From: Erigeron canadensis
Taxonomy: Eukaryota > Streptophyta > Magnoliopsida > Asterales > Asteraceae
Direction of reading: 5' to 3'
Length of the DNA stretch: 64,000 nt
NCBI RefSeq assembly: GCF_010389155.1
Contig: NC_057769.1
Span: forward strand, 21,514,735 to 21,578,734
Shown here piece by piece: positions 19,195-32,100 of the stretch. A model generated the notes under the pieces. The model worked only from the letters and a program-made list of their open reading frames with translations. It did not search any database and was not told the origin of the DNA. The first letter of the stretch is position 1; every line of letters begins with the position of its first letter. The translations under genes and the position numbers were made by a program.

Positions 19195-20434
19195 CACGGT
19201 TTTGAAGACTATAAATACCCCTCTCCCTTTGCTTTCATTTCATGCATCCAACACATCCAAGCCTTCCAAAACACCCTATTACTCTTTGGTTTTGTCACAG
19301 CAAAAAGGCTGGAAAACAAGCCTCACATTAGGCACAAAACACCCCCTAAACCTCCTTCACAACTAATGGTTTCACTTTTTAAGACCTCATCACATTACGA
19401 TATTAAACGAGCAAGAAACACCCCTTATTTTGGCTTCCGTAAAGGGTTGTGAAACTGTCCCAGGGACATCCCAACCTCACCATCGTATCACCATAGTTTA
19501 AAAGCTAGTAGATACGTGTTTCGGGTTTGCCATTTGAAGCTAGGTAGTTGCTGGGTCTTTTGAAGCCTTTTCGAGATCGTTACGAGTCCATTCTTCGATC
19601 TTTGCGAGTATGTTTTGAGTTCGTTCTCTTGGGTCATTATATACGGCTAAAGCTTAAGGGTTAATAATATAGTTAATCTCGTCATGACACACTTAGTTTG
19701 GACATTCACTCGTATCAACTACTAAGGTGAGTCTCGTAGCCCCTCTTTTAAAATATTTTATATTTTGGGGTGAGAATACACTGCTCAATTTTATGGACAC
19801 AAGTACTGTTAATAGTTTGTGTATAGCTATGTATACAATCACTCATGAAAGCCCCTTGTTAACTCGAGTCGTGAAACAAACGCACGAATATTATGGATAG
19901 TACTATCGGGGTTGACACCCCTGTCCGGGCTAGTCATGCTAGCTGGGTTAAATGGGCATATAATATTTGAAACTACAATGTTGGAGTGAAACACTACTAA
20001 AGGGGTAGCAATGGTTAAGGCATCAGCACTCAAGGCATAGCATACGAAACTATTGGTCTTTTTTTATATCTGTTATGATATATATATACAAAAACTGAAA
20101 TCTTGTGGTCCATGTGAACGTTTATGGTAAAAACCTACGAACTCACCAACATTATGTTGACGTATTTTAGCGTGTATTTCTCAGGAAACAAATTACTTGG
20201 AGTATAAGTACAAGAAGCATGCTTTTTGGGAGTCATATATGCATTCACCAAAGAACAAAGATTTTCAAGAGCTTTTCTATTAAGCTAATCATGTTGTTTT
20301 GTACACTTCATGTAAGATCCTGGTTTTTATATCAATAATATTTCAAAATGTCTCATTTAGAGGTCGTTTGTTATAATTTGTGATTGTGATCTCAAGAAGT
20401 CACCCTCCGCTAGGTCCCACCTTGGGCGGGGTGT
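19195..20434 (+). repeat. Gypsy LTR (+ strand), 5' end missing
   Basis: Its last 350 bp match 3406-3767 closely. A TATA box with TATAAATACCCC lies at about 19211. No coding sequence. It ends within the terminal GGGCGGGGTGTG, short of TGTGACA, where it joins a Gypsy gag on the other strand. Confidence 0.75.
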
Positions 20435-21153
20435 GCACCTTGTAGCCAGCCCCGTCCATTTTGAGATGGAAAAACTCAATGGTCGAAATTTGGAGCTTGT
20501 AGGGAGGGCAAAACTTTTCGTTCACTTTTTCCTTGAATTCGGCCCATGACAAGTTATAGGTCCAACCCAAGGACACCTCTTGGTTCCACCAACTCAAAGC
20601 ATCTTCCTTTAACATACCGGAAGCATAGTGAATTCGGTCATCATAAGTGCAATGGCTTCTTTCTATCACCGCCTCAATCCTCTCAAACCATCTTATACAA
20701 TCTACCGGTCCACCTAAACCATCAAACTCCGGTGCCCCACAATTCTTGAAATCTTTGAACAAGCAACCTAGTCGATACACGCCATGTTGATTAAACATGG
20801 GCCTATAGTTGTCAACTTCAACCGGTTCTTCTTCTTCTTCATCCACCACAACATGAGGTCGAGCACCCTCATTATTCACATTTTCCGGAATTTCAACATT
20901 TTGAGGTTCGTTAGTTTGTGCCCTATTATTCCCTTCAAGATTTGCTTGGACTTGGGCAACAATAGTTGGCATGATATTGGTGATCGTTTAAGCGATCACA
21001 TCCGCCAAAGTTTGGCCTAGGAGCTTCACCACGACCTCTACCTCCAACACGACCCCTACCATGGCCTCTACCACCACGACCTCTTTGAGCTTCTGGTTGA
21101 GGTTCTCGAGAGTTAGCCCTATAGTTTGTTCCGGCTCTCCTTGGTCTCACCAT
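20435..21153 (-). pseudogene. gag: Gypsy gag, N-terminal part, frameshifted
   Basis: ATG at 21153 (MVRPRRAGTNYRANSRE) opens an RG/RGR-rich N-terminus. The frame shifts near 20970, and the second frame carries the retrotransposon gag domain (PTIVAQVQANLEG, GAPEFDGLGGPVD, WFERIEAVI, LKEDALSWWN, WAEFKEKVNEKF). ALSWWN is typical of chromovirus Gypsy gags. The protein would form the particle. It is cut off at 20435 by the junction with the + strand LTR, so zinc knuckle and pol are absent. Confidence 0.8.
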
Positions 21154-21591
21154 TTCTATAAAACAAGTATCAAGTTGACCCGAGAGTTAGTCTCAAAATG
21201 CTCACATGTTAGTCACACAAGTTGTCAATACTCTCATGTCGATACAACATACACATTTCATATCATTATGCTAAGGCAAAAGTGCTAGAGTTCTAAGGGG
21301 ATTATTGCTTACCATGCCATGATGCCAAGTTCACTACAATTGTTTATCAATAATGCAAGTACTTGTGTTCAACACGTCATGCCATCTAAGCAACTATCAC
21401 AAATGGTTCAAAGTATAGTCCGAATCAAATATGCTTTGTAGTTGTTGACCAAGTTTGTATACAGGGTGTACCAGCGGCTAACACTCCACCCAATCAACTT
21501 CCATAAAGCATATTGGTTCCTTATTATACCCTAAACCAAACGTATGCAATCCGTGATGTCATTAACTTGTTGTAATACCGGGTGACCAAAA
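21154..21591 (-). other. Gypsy leader between LTR and gag
   Basis: 438 bp of non-coding leader. On the minus strand it begins TTTTGGTCACCCGG next to the LTR, a possible primer site that is not the iMet type. Confidence 0.6.
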
Positions 21592-24180
21592 TGTAACATC
21601 CCAAACTTTTTAAGTTTGACTATTTGACTTTCCGTTAGTCAACGTTAAGTATATGTGCCCTATATGGGATTATGTAAATAAATGCATATGTGTTTATTAT
21701 GATATGATTAATATGATGATTAATGAATGTAATTGAAGTAAAGTTAAATAATTAAGTGCTTGTTAGAATGTTAAGACTCCTGGTAGAGAGTTAAGCTAAG
21801 AAAGTTAAGTTATGAAGTTGAGGGGTCCTAAGTGTAACTTAAAGGGTTGATTGCCAGGGTTTAGAACAATTAGGCTGCCCTAATTGTTCAAAATCAGATC
21901 ATACGTGTGTGAAACCCTCCAGCCGATTCCCTCCCTCTCCAAAGCAAAGTTCCCTCCAAGATTTCATTGTTTCGTGTCGTATTGATTAAGTTTTGTTAAG
22001 ATCTTGAATCCCCTAAGTCATCTACAGGTAATATACGTAATATTCTCTTTGAAATCTGATCTTATGAGTCATAGATGAGTATTCAATCCATGCCATAGGG
22101 TTTGGGATGGGTTATTTGATTAAACGTTTACCGATTTCACGTGTTTCGAGTGATTAAATGGTTGATATGTGTTAGAAAAGACCAAAGAACGAATTGATTG
22201 ATTAAAGTTGTTAAAAGTGCAATTAGAAGGGTTAATTTTATGTCCCCAAGTCGAATTAATGGTTGGTGTTCGTATGGGATTCGATTAAAGGGTTAAAAAG
22301 TTGGTTTTTGGTCGAACTGGGCTTTGTGCGGCGCACAAGGCTTTTGTGCGGCGCATAAAAGCAAGTTTTCAAAGTGGATTTCAGGTGGGAGCCCATTATG
22401 TGGTGCACAGATTGGCTGTGTGGCGCACAGATGCTATGCCCAGATTTTCTGTGTCAGAATTTGTCGATTTGTGCGGTGCACAGACTTTTTGTGCGGTGCA
22501 CAAATGCTATTTATGGTTTTGTGCGGCGCACAGGATTTCTGTGCGGTGCGCAAATGGGTCCAGTTGGTACTTAAGTTTTGTTTAGCTTATAGAACGATCT
22601 TATACTCAATATAGGTAGTCGGGAGCACTTAGCAAGCACTATAATCAGTTCATAACAGGTTCATAAGTTGTACCAAGGTAAGATAACATCTTTTGTCACC
22701 TGGTGTTACAACAAAATACGTTTTCATAAGTAAAACCTTTCAAATGTTTATGTATGATTGAAAGTAAAGTAAAGGGGATTATGGGAGGTTGATATGGGAT
22801 ATGACGCTTACCTTTCTATGATGAATGACATGTATATGCAGGTTGCAAAGACATAAGGTAAGTTCTCATATTATGGAATGATGATATGCTTATGAAATGT
22901 GAATATGATATGATGCCATGTTTATGTTATGTGATCATGATACGATGTTATGCTTAAGCTAAATGACCATGATGTAATGATATGCTTATGTAAAGTGAAT
23001 ATGTAATGATTACATGATTATGATAGGTGATAATGGAATGATGTTATGATTATGTTATATGATCATGAAGTGATGATATGTTTATGATAAGATTTCATGT
23101 GTGGCTTGATCACCTAGTCACTAGTCCTTTGATTAGGATCGCCATGTTCACGAGCACGTTAAGGGCCCTAAAGTATAGATGATATGTGATTAACTTAGGT
23201 GAAAGTGTAGCCTACGTTAATATAAAGTAAAGATAAAAGTGATTAGTTTAGGTGAAAGTGTAGCCTAAACTAATGTAATAAAGGAGTCTCGAGCATATGT
23301 AAAGTTGTGTTAAGTTTAACCCGTGCTAGTTGTAAAACTAGTGCGTATGTGGTCACTTGAGTTGCTCCTTGTGGCATAGTTATGTTTGTTTATTCCGGGT
23401 GGAGTAACTAACCACCAATGCGTAAAGGCATAACGGTTTATTGAGTTGGAAATGACTTTGTCTTTCCTTAACGACGTCGATGGACTCCTTATTGGTTACC
23501 CATCATGTCGGGTGTGAGGACTCCTTGTATGGTCTATGACCGTCTACACACAACCCCACATCCCTAAGTATGTGTGGCTTATGTCACATAGCCTACATCT
23601 AGGCAAAAGAAAAGTAAAGAAATAAAGAAAGTAAAGAAAGATGAAAAGTAAAGCTTTATGATGATAGGCACACTTAGGATTATGATGTTCCTAACGTGTT
23701 ATGCTATATGATGTTCATGATGTTTCTTATGTTTATGATGTTTATGATGCTTATGTGATATTAACATATAACGATCATATGATTCTGTTAATATATCTAA
23801 TCGACAAATGTTGTCAAATATGTTATTCTTACTTAGCTAATTTATTAGCTAACACTTGCTCTTTGAAAATGTTGTGCCATCAGATTAGATGAGTTTGGAG
23901 CTAGAGAAAGGATAGCTTGGTGAGTATGGGTAGAGATATTAAAGACGATGGCTTTTATGTTCTTGATGCTTAAACTACCCTTAGCTTTTTGTTTGGCTAC
24001 TTCATTTACGATATTATGATTAAAGACTATGTAATTATGCTTGGCATTTATGTTGGTGCTAAGACTTGGATTTTCTTTTATTATTTCGATGATGCATATA
24101 GTAACACCAAATGTTTTCAAATGTTTCATCCGGTTACAAATGGGCATAAAATAGTTGATCAGACTCTTTTAGGGTTGTCA
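21592..24180 (-). repeat. Gypsy 5' LTR (2.6 kb)
   Basis: On the minus strand it runs from TGACAACCC (24180) to GGGATGTTACA (21592) and is followed by leader and gag. Inside are eight TGTGCGGCGCACA-like palindromes (22325-22552) and degenerate ATGAT/TATG-rich repeats (about 22860-23100). No gene. It was inserted into the leader of the next Gypsy, which resumes at 24181. Confidence 0.7.
22325..22552. repeat. Eight-copy palindrome cluster TGTGCGGCGCACA
   Basis: Copies at 22325, 22345, 22399 (short), 22417, 22470, 22490, 22520 and 22540. The consensus is a 13-bp palindrome around a central base. Variation is mostly C/T in the CG steps. Confidence 0.85.
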
Positions 24181-24510
24181 CAATATTACATCAAGTTAAC
24201 ACCATAACTTCATCTTGCCCCAAATCATCAAACTATTATCAATCAACAACAACAATCCATCTCAACCCCAATCAAGTTCACATTCATGCATAAGTTGACC
24301 ACATTACTCATCACGTAATCATCACATTGTATTCGAGGCATCATATAATTAGTCTTAACTACGAACTCACAATGTACACTTTTCAAGGATCACACAATTC
24401 AAGTTGCACACAAAATTCCTAGCCATGCATGCTATGTGAAGAGTTTTAACTTAAGCCGTAGTCTAGGTCAAACCGCCTAATTCACTACGACCACGCATGG
24501 GCCACCAATT
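24181..24510 (-). other. Leader of a second Gypsy element
   Basis: On the minus strand this follows the LTR end GGGGTGTTACA with AATTGGTGGCCCATGCG, the expected place of a primer site. It continues as non-coding leader until interrupted by the nested LTR at 24180. Confidence 0.6.
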
Positions 24511-25005
24511 TGTAACACCCCGAGCCAGGGCTCAAAATATTACGGAAATAATATTACACAAGGTGGAATTAATGTAGAACATGAACTAAATGCAAATAAA
24601 GGATCCGGTGAATCCATAAAATAAGTTAATTTGAGTACAAAATGCATAAGGAGCAAGTTCCATCAAAGTTTACAAAAGATCATCAAAAGATGGCTATCGA
24701 TCCTAAGCATAATGCAAAATGGGCAAATGAATCCTTGATCCACATTAGTCCAAGCCCGAGTCAAAAGCAAGTAGAAATCATGCATCACGTTCTTGGTTCA
24801 CCTGATTACCTGAAAAGTGCACTAAACAAGTCAACACGAGGTTGGTGAGTTCGTAGTAATGGTTCACGAGGGACCATCGTCGATTATTACTTAGTCAAAT
24901 CACAACAATATCAATGAGGAGGGTAATAACGTATAAGTAATGATTACATGTGTTATAACGTAAATCAAATATGTATCGACCACGTCGCCCCTACAACAGT
25001 TTAAA

Positions 25006-25165
25006 TATGCTTGCGTGTATATCCGCACAATTAAATTATGCTTGCGTGTATCTCCGCACAAATAAAGTATGTTTGCGTGTATCTCCACACAAATAAAGTA
25101 TGCTTGCGTGTATCTCCGCACAAATAAAGTATATTTGCGTGTATCTCCGCACAATAAAGTATAAC
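25006..25165. repeat. Five-copy tandem repeat, about 31 bp
   Basis: Units read TATGCTTGCGTGTATCTCCG then CACAAATAAAG with small differences. Confidence 0.9.
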
Positions 25166-25640
25166 AATCCGTATAAGTTCACTACCACACAATCTCAACA
25201 ATCACTAATCACATCAAAACGATACGTACATACACTTAGGAGGATTCTACTTTCAATGAGTTCTCGATGCTTATATATAGGGTCACCCGCAGCCTTCCCA
25301 CCACATCTCAAACCCTTTGAAGGCATAACCGACCTTCATGTATGTACAACTATCCTAAATAATCATCCAATCACATTCATATGCGTAAACCAAGCTCAAG
25401 TCGAACATTCAATCACACAATCAAACGATCAAGCAATCAAACAATTAAACACATAAGTGTACACTTTTCAACCCGAATCTCAATCGAGTAGGGACCTACG
25501 GAACTCACCTTGATCGGCAAAGAGAAGGGTAGATTTGATTTATGATCGGGTTATAGTCGTTCAATGCTCACTTCGTGTCCACAACCTAATAATGTACATA
25601 ACATGTTTACAAATCAAGACTTTATATATGGTTTTTAACT

Positions 25641-25880
25641 AGTTCATCTTGGTTCTGATTTTGTTCATCTTGGTTCTGTTTTGTTCATGTTGGTTTTAAT
25701 TTGTTCATCTTGGTTCTGATTTGTTCATCTTGGTTGTTACTTGTTCATTTTGGTTATGATTAGTTCATCTTGTTTGTGAATAGTTCATCATGTTTAGTAT
25801 TAATTCATCTTGGTTCTGGACTATAACTAACGGTCATTAAAAACTAACGGATCTTGGTTCTAATTTGTTCATCTTGGTTC
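25641..25880. repeat. Degenerate 20-bp tandem repeat
   Basis: About eleven units of TTGTTCATCTTGGTTCTGAT with substitutions, broken once near 25820. Confidence 0.85.
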
Positions 25881-27073
25881 TGAACTATTGTCAGATGCAG
25901 TCCTCAAAGCTAACAACCGTTAAAAGCTGCACCTATTTTGACCCAATATGCACCCAAGCTTCATTTTGAATTCAAAATCAATTAGGAGACACTTCCAAAC
26001 TCATTTCCAAGCACAAATGAACATGACCCACAACACAAACTCGATATAGAACATCAAAACTTGTCCAAATCCGTTCTTAACTCAAATCAAAACCCTAGGA
26101 AACCCTAATTCAACCCAAAAATCGTTTTAACCATTTTGGAACCATTTAGAAGCCAATAATCATGTTACCAACCCATTTTGGTCAAAACCCATCATCAAAA
26201 ACTCTTTTATTTCACAATCTAAGTCCAATTTATACCCAATTCCATTCAAAACCCTAATTTTGACTCCAAGAAAACTCTAGGATTTGCCCAAGCTAGACAC
26301 CAATTAAACATCATTTTTTATTCCATAAATTAAAACAAGTAGAATCATGCCCATTTCACAATCATACACTTGCTAAAGAGAAAACCCCTCTTTTGATTTG
26401 AAACTTTTAACCCAACCCTAGATTTTGGGGATTTTGACCAAGACATCAAAAGATCTAGAAATTAAGACATATAATAACATAAATCAAGTATTTTAAGAGT
26501 AAAAACATGTACCAATAGCTCCTTGAAGCAAGAAACCCGAAATTGAAGCAAGAAGAGGAAATGAACACTTTAGAGGGAAGAAAACCTTGGACTTTTTATG
26601 GTTATTACTATTATTATGCAAGATTCTAGTGATTCCTTGAATATTTTGATAATAAATCCGAAAATTTTGGAGGAAAATAAGAAAAGTAGATGGTGATTAT
26701 GGTGTCTTTTACTTATGGAAGAAGAAGAAGAAGGTAAGAGGTAAAAGTGTGTGTGAGAGAGAGAAGATAAGAAATGGGTAGGAGAGAAAAGAATGCAAGA
26801 TCCATAAAAGGGGGAGGTGGGGCTGACCTGGAAGAGCACAAAAAGAAATAGGTGGGTTTTTATCCCACTAAAGCCACACAATAGCTAGTTACCTCGACAC
26901 GGGTATAATTTAAATGCCTAAAAGAATAAATTACACTAACGTTCTCAAACATTTATTTCTGAAACATAATTTCATACAAGTTTAACAAATAATAATTTCA
27001 TAAATCTACTGGTCAAATATCACTAGTGTTTCATTGTACCAAAGTCAACGGGTCAAAAGTCACAATTGTTACA

Positions 27074-27280
27074 CGTAACATAGTGTGTTTTTTCTTATTA
27101 CTACCCGTGTAATACGGTAGTGGTGACAGCGACAAATGGTAGTGGCGTTGATGGTCTCGTTAATGATGTGGTTATTGATGTAAAAGTACATAATGTAAAA
27201 TGGGTATTATAGTTATCTTAAGGGCTAAGGAATATTTGTTGTAAACAATTTCATTAAGAGTAGGAAGAAGTATCTGGAAA
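27074..27280. other. Intergenic, no gene seen
   Basis: AT-rich. One GGTAGTGG-type short repeat near 27115-27180. No coding signal. Confidence 0.6.
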
Positions 27281-27510
27281 TGTAATGAATTAATGTTTAT
27301 GTTGTATATTGATGTTTATTGTATGTAATGAACTTTAAAATCCTGGTTATTGGATGTATTCGACCAATAAAAAACTTATCAGTGACAGCTTATATGATTG
27401 TCACATATACCCATGTACATCCAATAATCGGGATTTAAAAGTTTATTACATGCAATTGACATCTGAATAGTTCATTAGACATAATAATCATTCGTGTATA
27501 GTTCATTAAA
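27281..27510. mobile_element. Foldback MITE, family 1, copy a
   Basis: Long inverted arms (left GATGTTTATTGTATGTAATG..., right its approximate complement) flank a centre with GACCAATAAAA, TATGATTGTCACATATACCC and ATGTACAT. The centre is shared with copies near 54090 and 63480. Confidence 0.65.
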
Positions 27511-27864
27511 TTCTTAGGTACTTATCCCTTCTGAGTATTATATGTATTAAATTAAAATATTTAAATAAGTGAATAAAGAAGAGAGGTAGTTTGATAGATA
27601 GGGTTTAAAAATATTTTAAGGATATTAAATTAACATGATGTTAGAATTTTTATTAAGTAGTATGAATAAAAAATAAGATATGTTATATAATGTTTCTCAA
27701 AATAAATGAAAAAATTATGTTATTTTATGAGAAAAGATTATATATAGCTAACTTGAATTTTTTTTTTGTTTACGAACAAGATTAATCAATCTAATTCATA
27801 TGTCTAAAAATCAACTTAAAATAATATTAATTTAACACGTGAAATCTATTAAGTATCTTTTTTA
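27511..27864. other. AT-rich intergenic sequence
   Basis: Nothing recognised. It ends at the target duplication of SireC. Confidence 0.6.
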
Positions 27865-27869
27865 ATTTT

Positions 27870-28841
27870 TGTAAGTCCCAACTATTACTAGATGGGTGCT
27901 GAAGACACCTCTATGCCTATGGTGAATGTACTTTGCAACACAATCACTTAATCTGGACGTGACCAGTTTAAAGTGATTGTGTACCAGGTAATCTGAAGGT
28001 TTACTTATTAAAGTGACAAATGTAAATAAGTAAATACAATGCAATAGATATAAGTGACAAGTAATTATATCGATGAGACAATATGTATTTTTCAAGTGTA
28101 TTTTATTTATTGATTGTTATATAAAATACAAGGTTGCTGCGGAACCAAGATAATACAAAGATGTAAATATCCTAACAACCTATGAAATACACTTGATCTA
28201 TACTTGGAAATTCTCCTAACAATCAAAACACTTAAAGTTTTGAAGTGTTCCTTTTTGCGATTGAGAGAATATTGCACAAGTTCACCAATATTGCAGAATG
28301 TATGAGTTTGCAAAGTTGTTGAAATGCTTGTGCAAAGACCTCTATTTATAGTCGAAGTATGAGCATTGGGATCTCAACTTCGAAGTACAAATATGGTTGA
28401 CAGCACACAAAAGTATTAGTATATAATCTTTTATGTGTGCTAAATAAAGTAAGACAAAAGGTTACTTTATTCAACCACTCTACATCTTTGCACTTTTATC
28501 CACAGAAAGATTATTGTCCGGTTAAAACGATGTAGTGTAAAAGGTCCTCCTCGTAATCAACGTAAAGCTTTGTAAAGGCATTTCACTGAAGGATCTCGAG
28601 TTGATTGATCTGGTGAAATGTCAACTGGGCGTCGCTGCCATTGTCATTTCCTTTCTTCCACTTGTTGTCTTCGACTTCAACTGGAAGGTCTTCAGATTTA
28701 AGTCTTCAGATCTCAACTGGAGGAAGTCATCAGTTGCTTAAACTGTACAATGCAACTGCACTTCTAATATTTCGGACAATTCTTCATGCTCTCCAGATGC
28801 AGCTGGAGAGCTCCAGTTTATAGCCAAAACTGGACCTAACA
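27870..28841 (-). repeat. SireC 3' LTR (972 bp)
   Basis: Minus-strand ends TGTTAGGTCCAG and GGGACTTACA. TATAAATA box at 28342-28350. An inverted repeat (28097-28109 and partner, one mismatch) carries the AATAAA signal. The LTR start has the CTCTCCAG/CTGGAGAG and TCCAGTTT/AAACTGGA hairpins. Confidence 0.93.
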
Positions 28842-29115
28842 AATTCCCCCTAATTGTCCTGAAATATTGCCAAGTATTTTCAAACTTGTTTCTATACAAG
28901 TATAAGTTTGAAATACTTGAGTTTGATAAAACCTATTTAAGTTTCCAAGACATTTTTATAGATCATCAAATGCCTTGGGTTTAGTTTTAATTGTTTGTGG
29001 ATCTTATCAGTTATCTAACTTGTGAATTACAATTTGGCAACTTGTATACACACAATTTTACAATGAAGTTATAAGAAAGTAAATAAAATTACAACCAAAT
29101 AAATAGAAGAAAAAC
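28842..29115 (-). other. SireC 3' non-coding end and polypurine tract
   Basis: The polypurine tract AGGGGGAATT (28842-28851, minus strand) abuts the LTR. The rest is AT-rich non-coding. Confidence 0.8.
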
Positions 29116-32100
29116 TTAAACAGATGGCCCTTCGCCAATTTTCCTTCTTTTGGCAACTGATGAAATTGGTTGTTTGTCTTCAAGATCAAGGCCTAATCTT
29201 TCTTCAATGTTTCCCTTGAACTTGATCAGATTTTGCAATACATATTCCCAGCCTTTTTCTACCTTGTTCTTCCGCTGCCTACCCTCCAGCAAACTCAACA
29301 TCTCCACATGCTCTGAATGACCATACTGATGGACATCAGGGTTCTCAGTTGTTCTTTTGGGTCCAGCAAAGTATTGAACCTCAACAACAAAATGTTTGGC
29401 ACCAGGCTTGATCGATACTTTTACATCAGTGATCTTACCTTTATTGTGCCTTCGACGCTGTACATTAGATAAGTATGTGTGAGCCTCTGATTCATTGGTC
29501 AGCTTGATCTTGCTCGTGCTCAGTTTTTGAGTAGCAGCTCGAATATCATCAGTTGTGGGTTCGGATGGTTCTACCCAAGTCCTATGATTTGCATCTCTTG
29601 ATAAGGCTTTCTGTTTTCTTCCTTTAGACTTGGGTGGATTTAATACTTTGCTGACCACCTTCTTAACTTGTTCAATCCTTTTGAGAATCCCTTCCGACCT
29701 TATCTCTTTAGCCTTTTCCACCGATACATTCAAACACTTGGCATCAAGACCAGCTTCATCATCTTGGTAGTGTTTGTCCAGTTCAACTACAAGCATTTCC
29801 TTCAGGGCATTGACAATCCTTGGATCTTCTTTTATTTTCTTGTATTCCAACAGTGTCAAGCCAAGGAGTTGTGCGTCAGTTACATCAACAAGAGGGGTTG
29901 GAAGATTTTTTCATGATTCAAATTGATTTGCCTTCATTTGTTTCTTCCTCTCTTTGACCAGATACCCAACCCTTGCTAATTTCTGACTTTCGCTTTCAGT
30001 AACTGGAGGCAATTGATCAATATTGCCAGTTTCCAACATGGGTGCATCGGCGGCAGGTTCCTTAGAGTCATCAGTTGCAATGGCCTTTCCTTTATCCACA
30101 TTCCCCCTAACCACATCATCAAAAGATTCAATTACCTACTCACTAGCCTTAGTACTGGTAGCAACAACCATCTCCTTCCCTGCACCTGAAGCTTCAACAA
30201 GAGTGCGAGGGGCACGAACAAACCTTTCCCCCTTGGCAGCATCTAGTCCTTGCCTAATAAGTTCAAAATCGGCATGACTGGAGGGCAAGCGATCTAAAGG
30301 TTGCCACGATTGCATGTTCTTGCACTCTTTGAAGACTCCACATAACATGCGAACTGTCCTCCATAGATGATTAATCTTTTGAGATTGAGTCATGACATTT
30401 CCACAAGTGGTGTCTTGACTCTTTTGAATCGCTTGAAGTATACTTAAATCATCTGGGGAGAGCCCAGTTGCTGGTGCTTCCTTGCCAACTTCTTCCTTTT
30501 CTTTGCCAGCTTCAGTGGTCAGTTTTTCAATAGCAGTTGTGTGATCAGCTACCTTGCTGGCTAATGTATCCAGACTACACCTCATCTGATTGATTTCAGA
30601 TGTTATGCGGGTGAGATCAACCTGGGGCGTTGCAGTCTTGGTGATCTCAGATATCACCTTTTCTATCAAATTGTTCTCCCTTTCAGCCAAGGTATTTTCA
30701 ATCCTCTGACCAACTGAAGTGGCCAACTGGTTGCCAAGCTCAACAACATCCAGACCAAGTTTTTCAACAAGTAGTTTGACCTGTCTTTCCAATTCGTTCA
30801 ACTCAACCTCTGATGATCTGACAGTGTTATTCAGCAGGTTGGTGATGGATGTGTGTACCTTTGATTGAGTTAGGTCAAAAGCTTCTTTTAAAGAAGTAGC
30901 CAGTGAATTGCAGCTGATGACCAACTCGTTTAGCTTCCTGAATACCAAGTCGTCATTGCCAGAGAACTTGTTAATCCCCAAATCAACCACCCTTACGTTT
31001 GTGATGTGATCCTTGTGGTATTTGGAGAGGGACTTGGTATTCTTGTCTAGTGTCTTCTGAATATCCTCCACCCTTGTTAAAAGGTTTGAGATATCGGTTT
31101 GGAAAGACACGAGCTGTCCAGTGACGGAGGGGAAGGTGCCACTGAACCTACTCGGAATGCAACAGATACAACTGGAGGAGGTACATAAAGTGAAGGTTCC
31201 CCAGTTGTTGTTGCACCAGCTGAAGGAATAGAAGTTGTTGAAGAAGGAAGGGGAAGAGATTCAATGTGACGTTCATGCTGAGAATGCTCAGGTGTGAACG
31301 TCGGCGATAGTGGTGTGAGAATGTGTCTATTTCTAGGAACAATTATGGAGGAAAGTAGTTGACGAGATGCGAATGTTGGAATTTCTTGTAAGGAGGAGAA
31401 GTCAAGAGGTGAAATTGAAACTTGTGGTTCTTGGGGTTGACCAAGGAGAGAAGGGAGCTGATCAAGTACAGTTGCATCAGCCATCCCCTGGTCAGATTCA
31501 GTCTCAGATGAATCCGAAGATTCAAGCTGAAACTCACCCTCATTTATGCCAAGATCCATAAATGTTGGGGGTGGCTGAACAGGTTGTTCAGACTCCTGAT
31601 GACCAGTTTGAGTTTCCTCAATGGTTTCATCAGTTATAGGATCCGTTGCCGAAGCATCTTCTCCCTGAAAAGAGGTAACTGGAGCCTCAACTACAACTGC
31701 TCTTTCCTCAGTTGCAGTATCATGGGCTAGTGATTTAGGGACCACAATCACAGGCTGTGACTGGTCAGATACAGCAAGTCCTGATCTAGATCTTCTTCTA
31801 TTTTTGGTAGATCTTCTTGCCTTTGGAACCGCCTGGATACCTGAGGGGAGATCTCCAGTTTTTGCAACAGTCACAACATCTGCAGACGAACTAGTGGGTC
31901 CCTCATTATTTTGAGGCCAGCCCAGTTGTCTTTCTGACTCACCTGGTGGTGGTGCATCAGTTCTAGAGAATGCTAATGCCATTAGCATTCTTGGGGAAAT
32001 CTGGACTTCATCAGAAGTGGACACAAGGTTGTCCAGATTTCTTAATAATTCTGGCACAGAGTATAAGGATTGCGTGTTGTTGTACTCTTCTCTGCCCAGA

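Larger units (their letters stand above)
24511..27073 (-). repeat. Gypsy 5' LTR (2.56 kb) of the second element
   Basis: On the minus strand it starts TGTAACAATTGTGAC at 27073 and ends CTCGGGGTGTTACA at 24511. It contains two tandem-repeat tracts (25006-25165 and 25641-25880). No ORF with recognisable homology; a Ser/His-rich frame at 26570-26881 is CT-rich LTR sequence. Confidence 0.75.

Noticed and set aside
22301..22614. Cys-rich small frames (CGAQ/CAAH repeats) that look like a secreted Cys-rich peptide
   Set aside because: They are translations of the TGTGCGGCGCACA palindrome cluster inside a Gypsy LTR; all frames are open there for that reason.
21592..24180. Solo Gypsy LTR with near-duplication CAAAA/CAATA
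   Set aside because: On the minus strand it is followed directly by leader and gag, so it is a 5' LTR; the flank similarity is chance.
25006..25165. CRISPR-like regular repeat
   Set aside because: Repeats are direct and contiguous without unique spacers, inside a plant LTR.
26570..26881. 103-codon Ser/His-rich frame
   Set aside because: CT-rich part of a Gypsy LTR with no homolog or domain.
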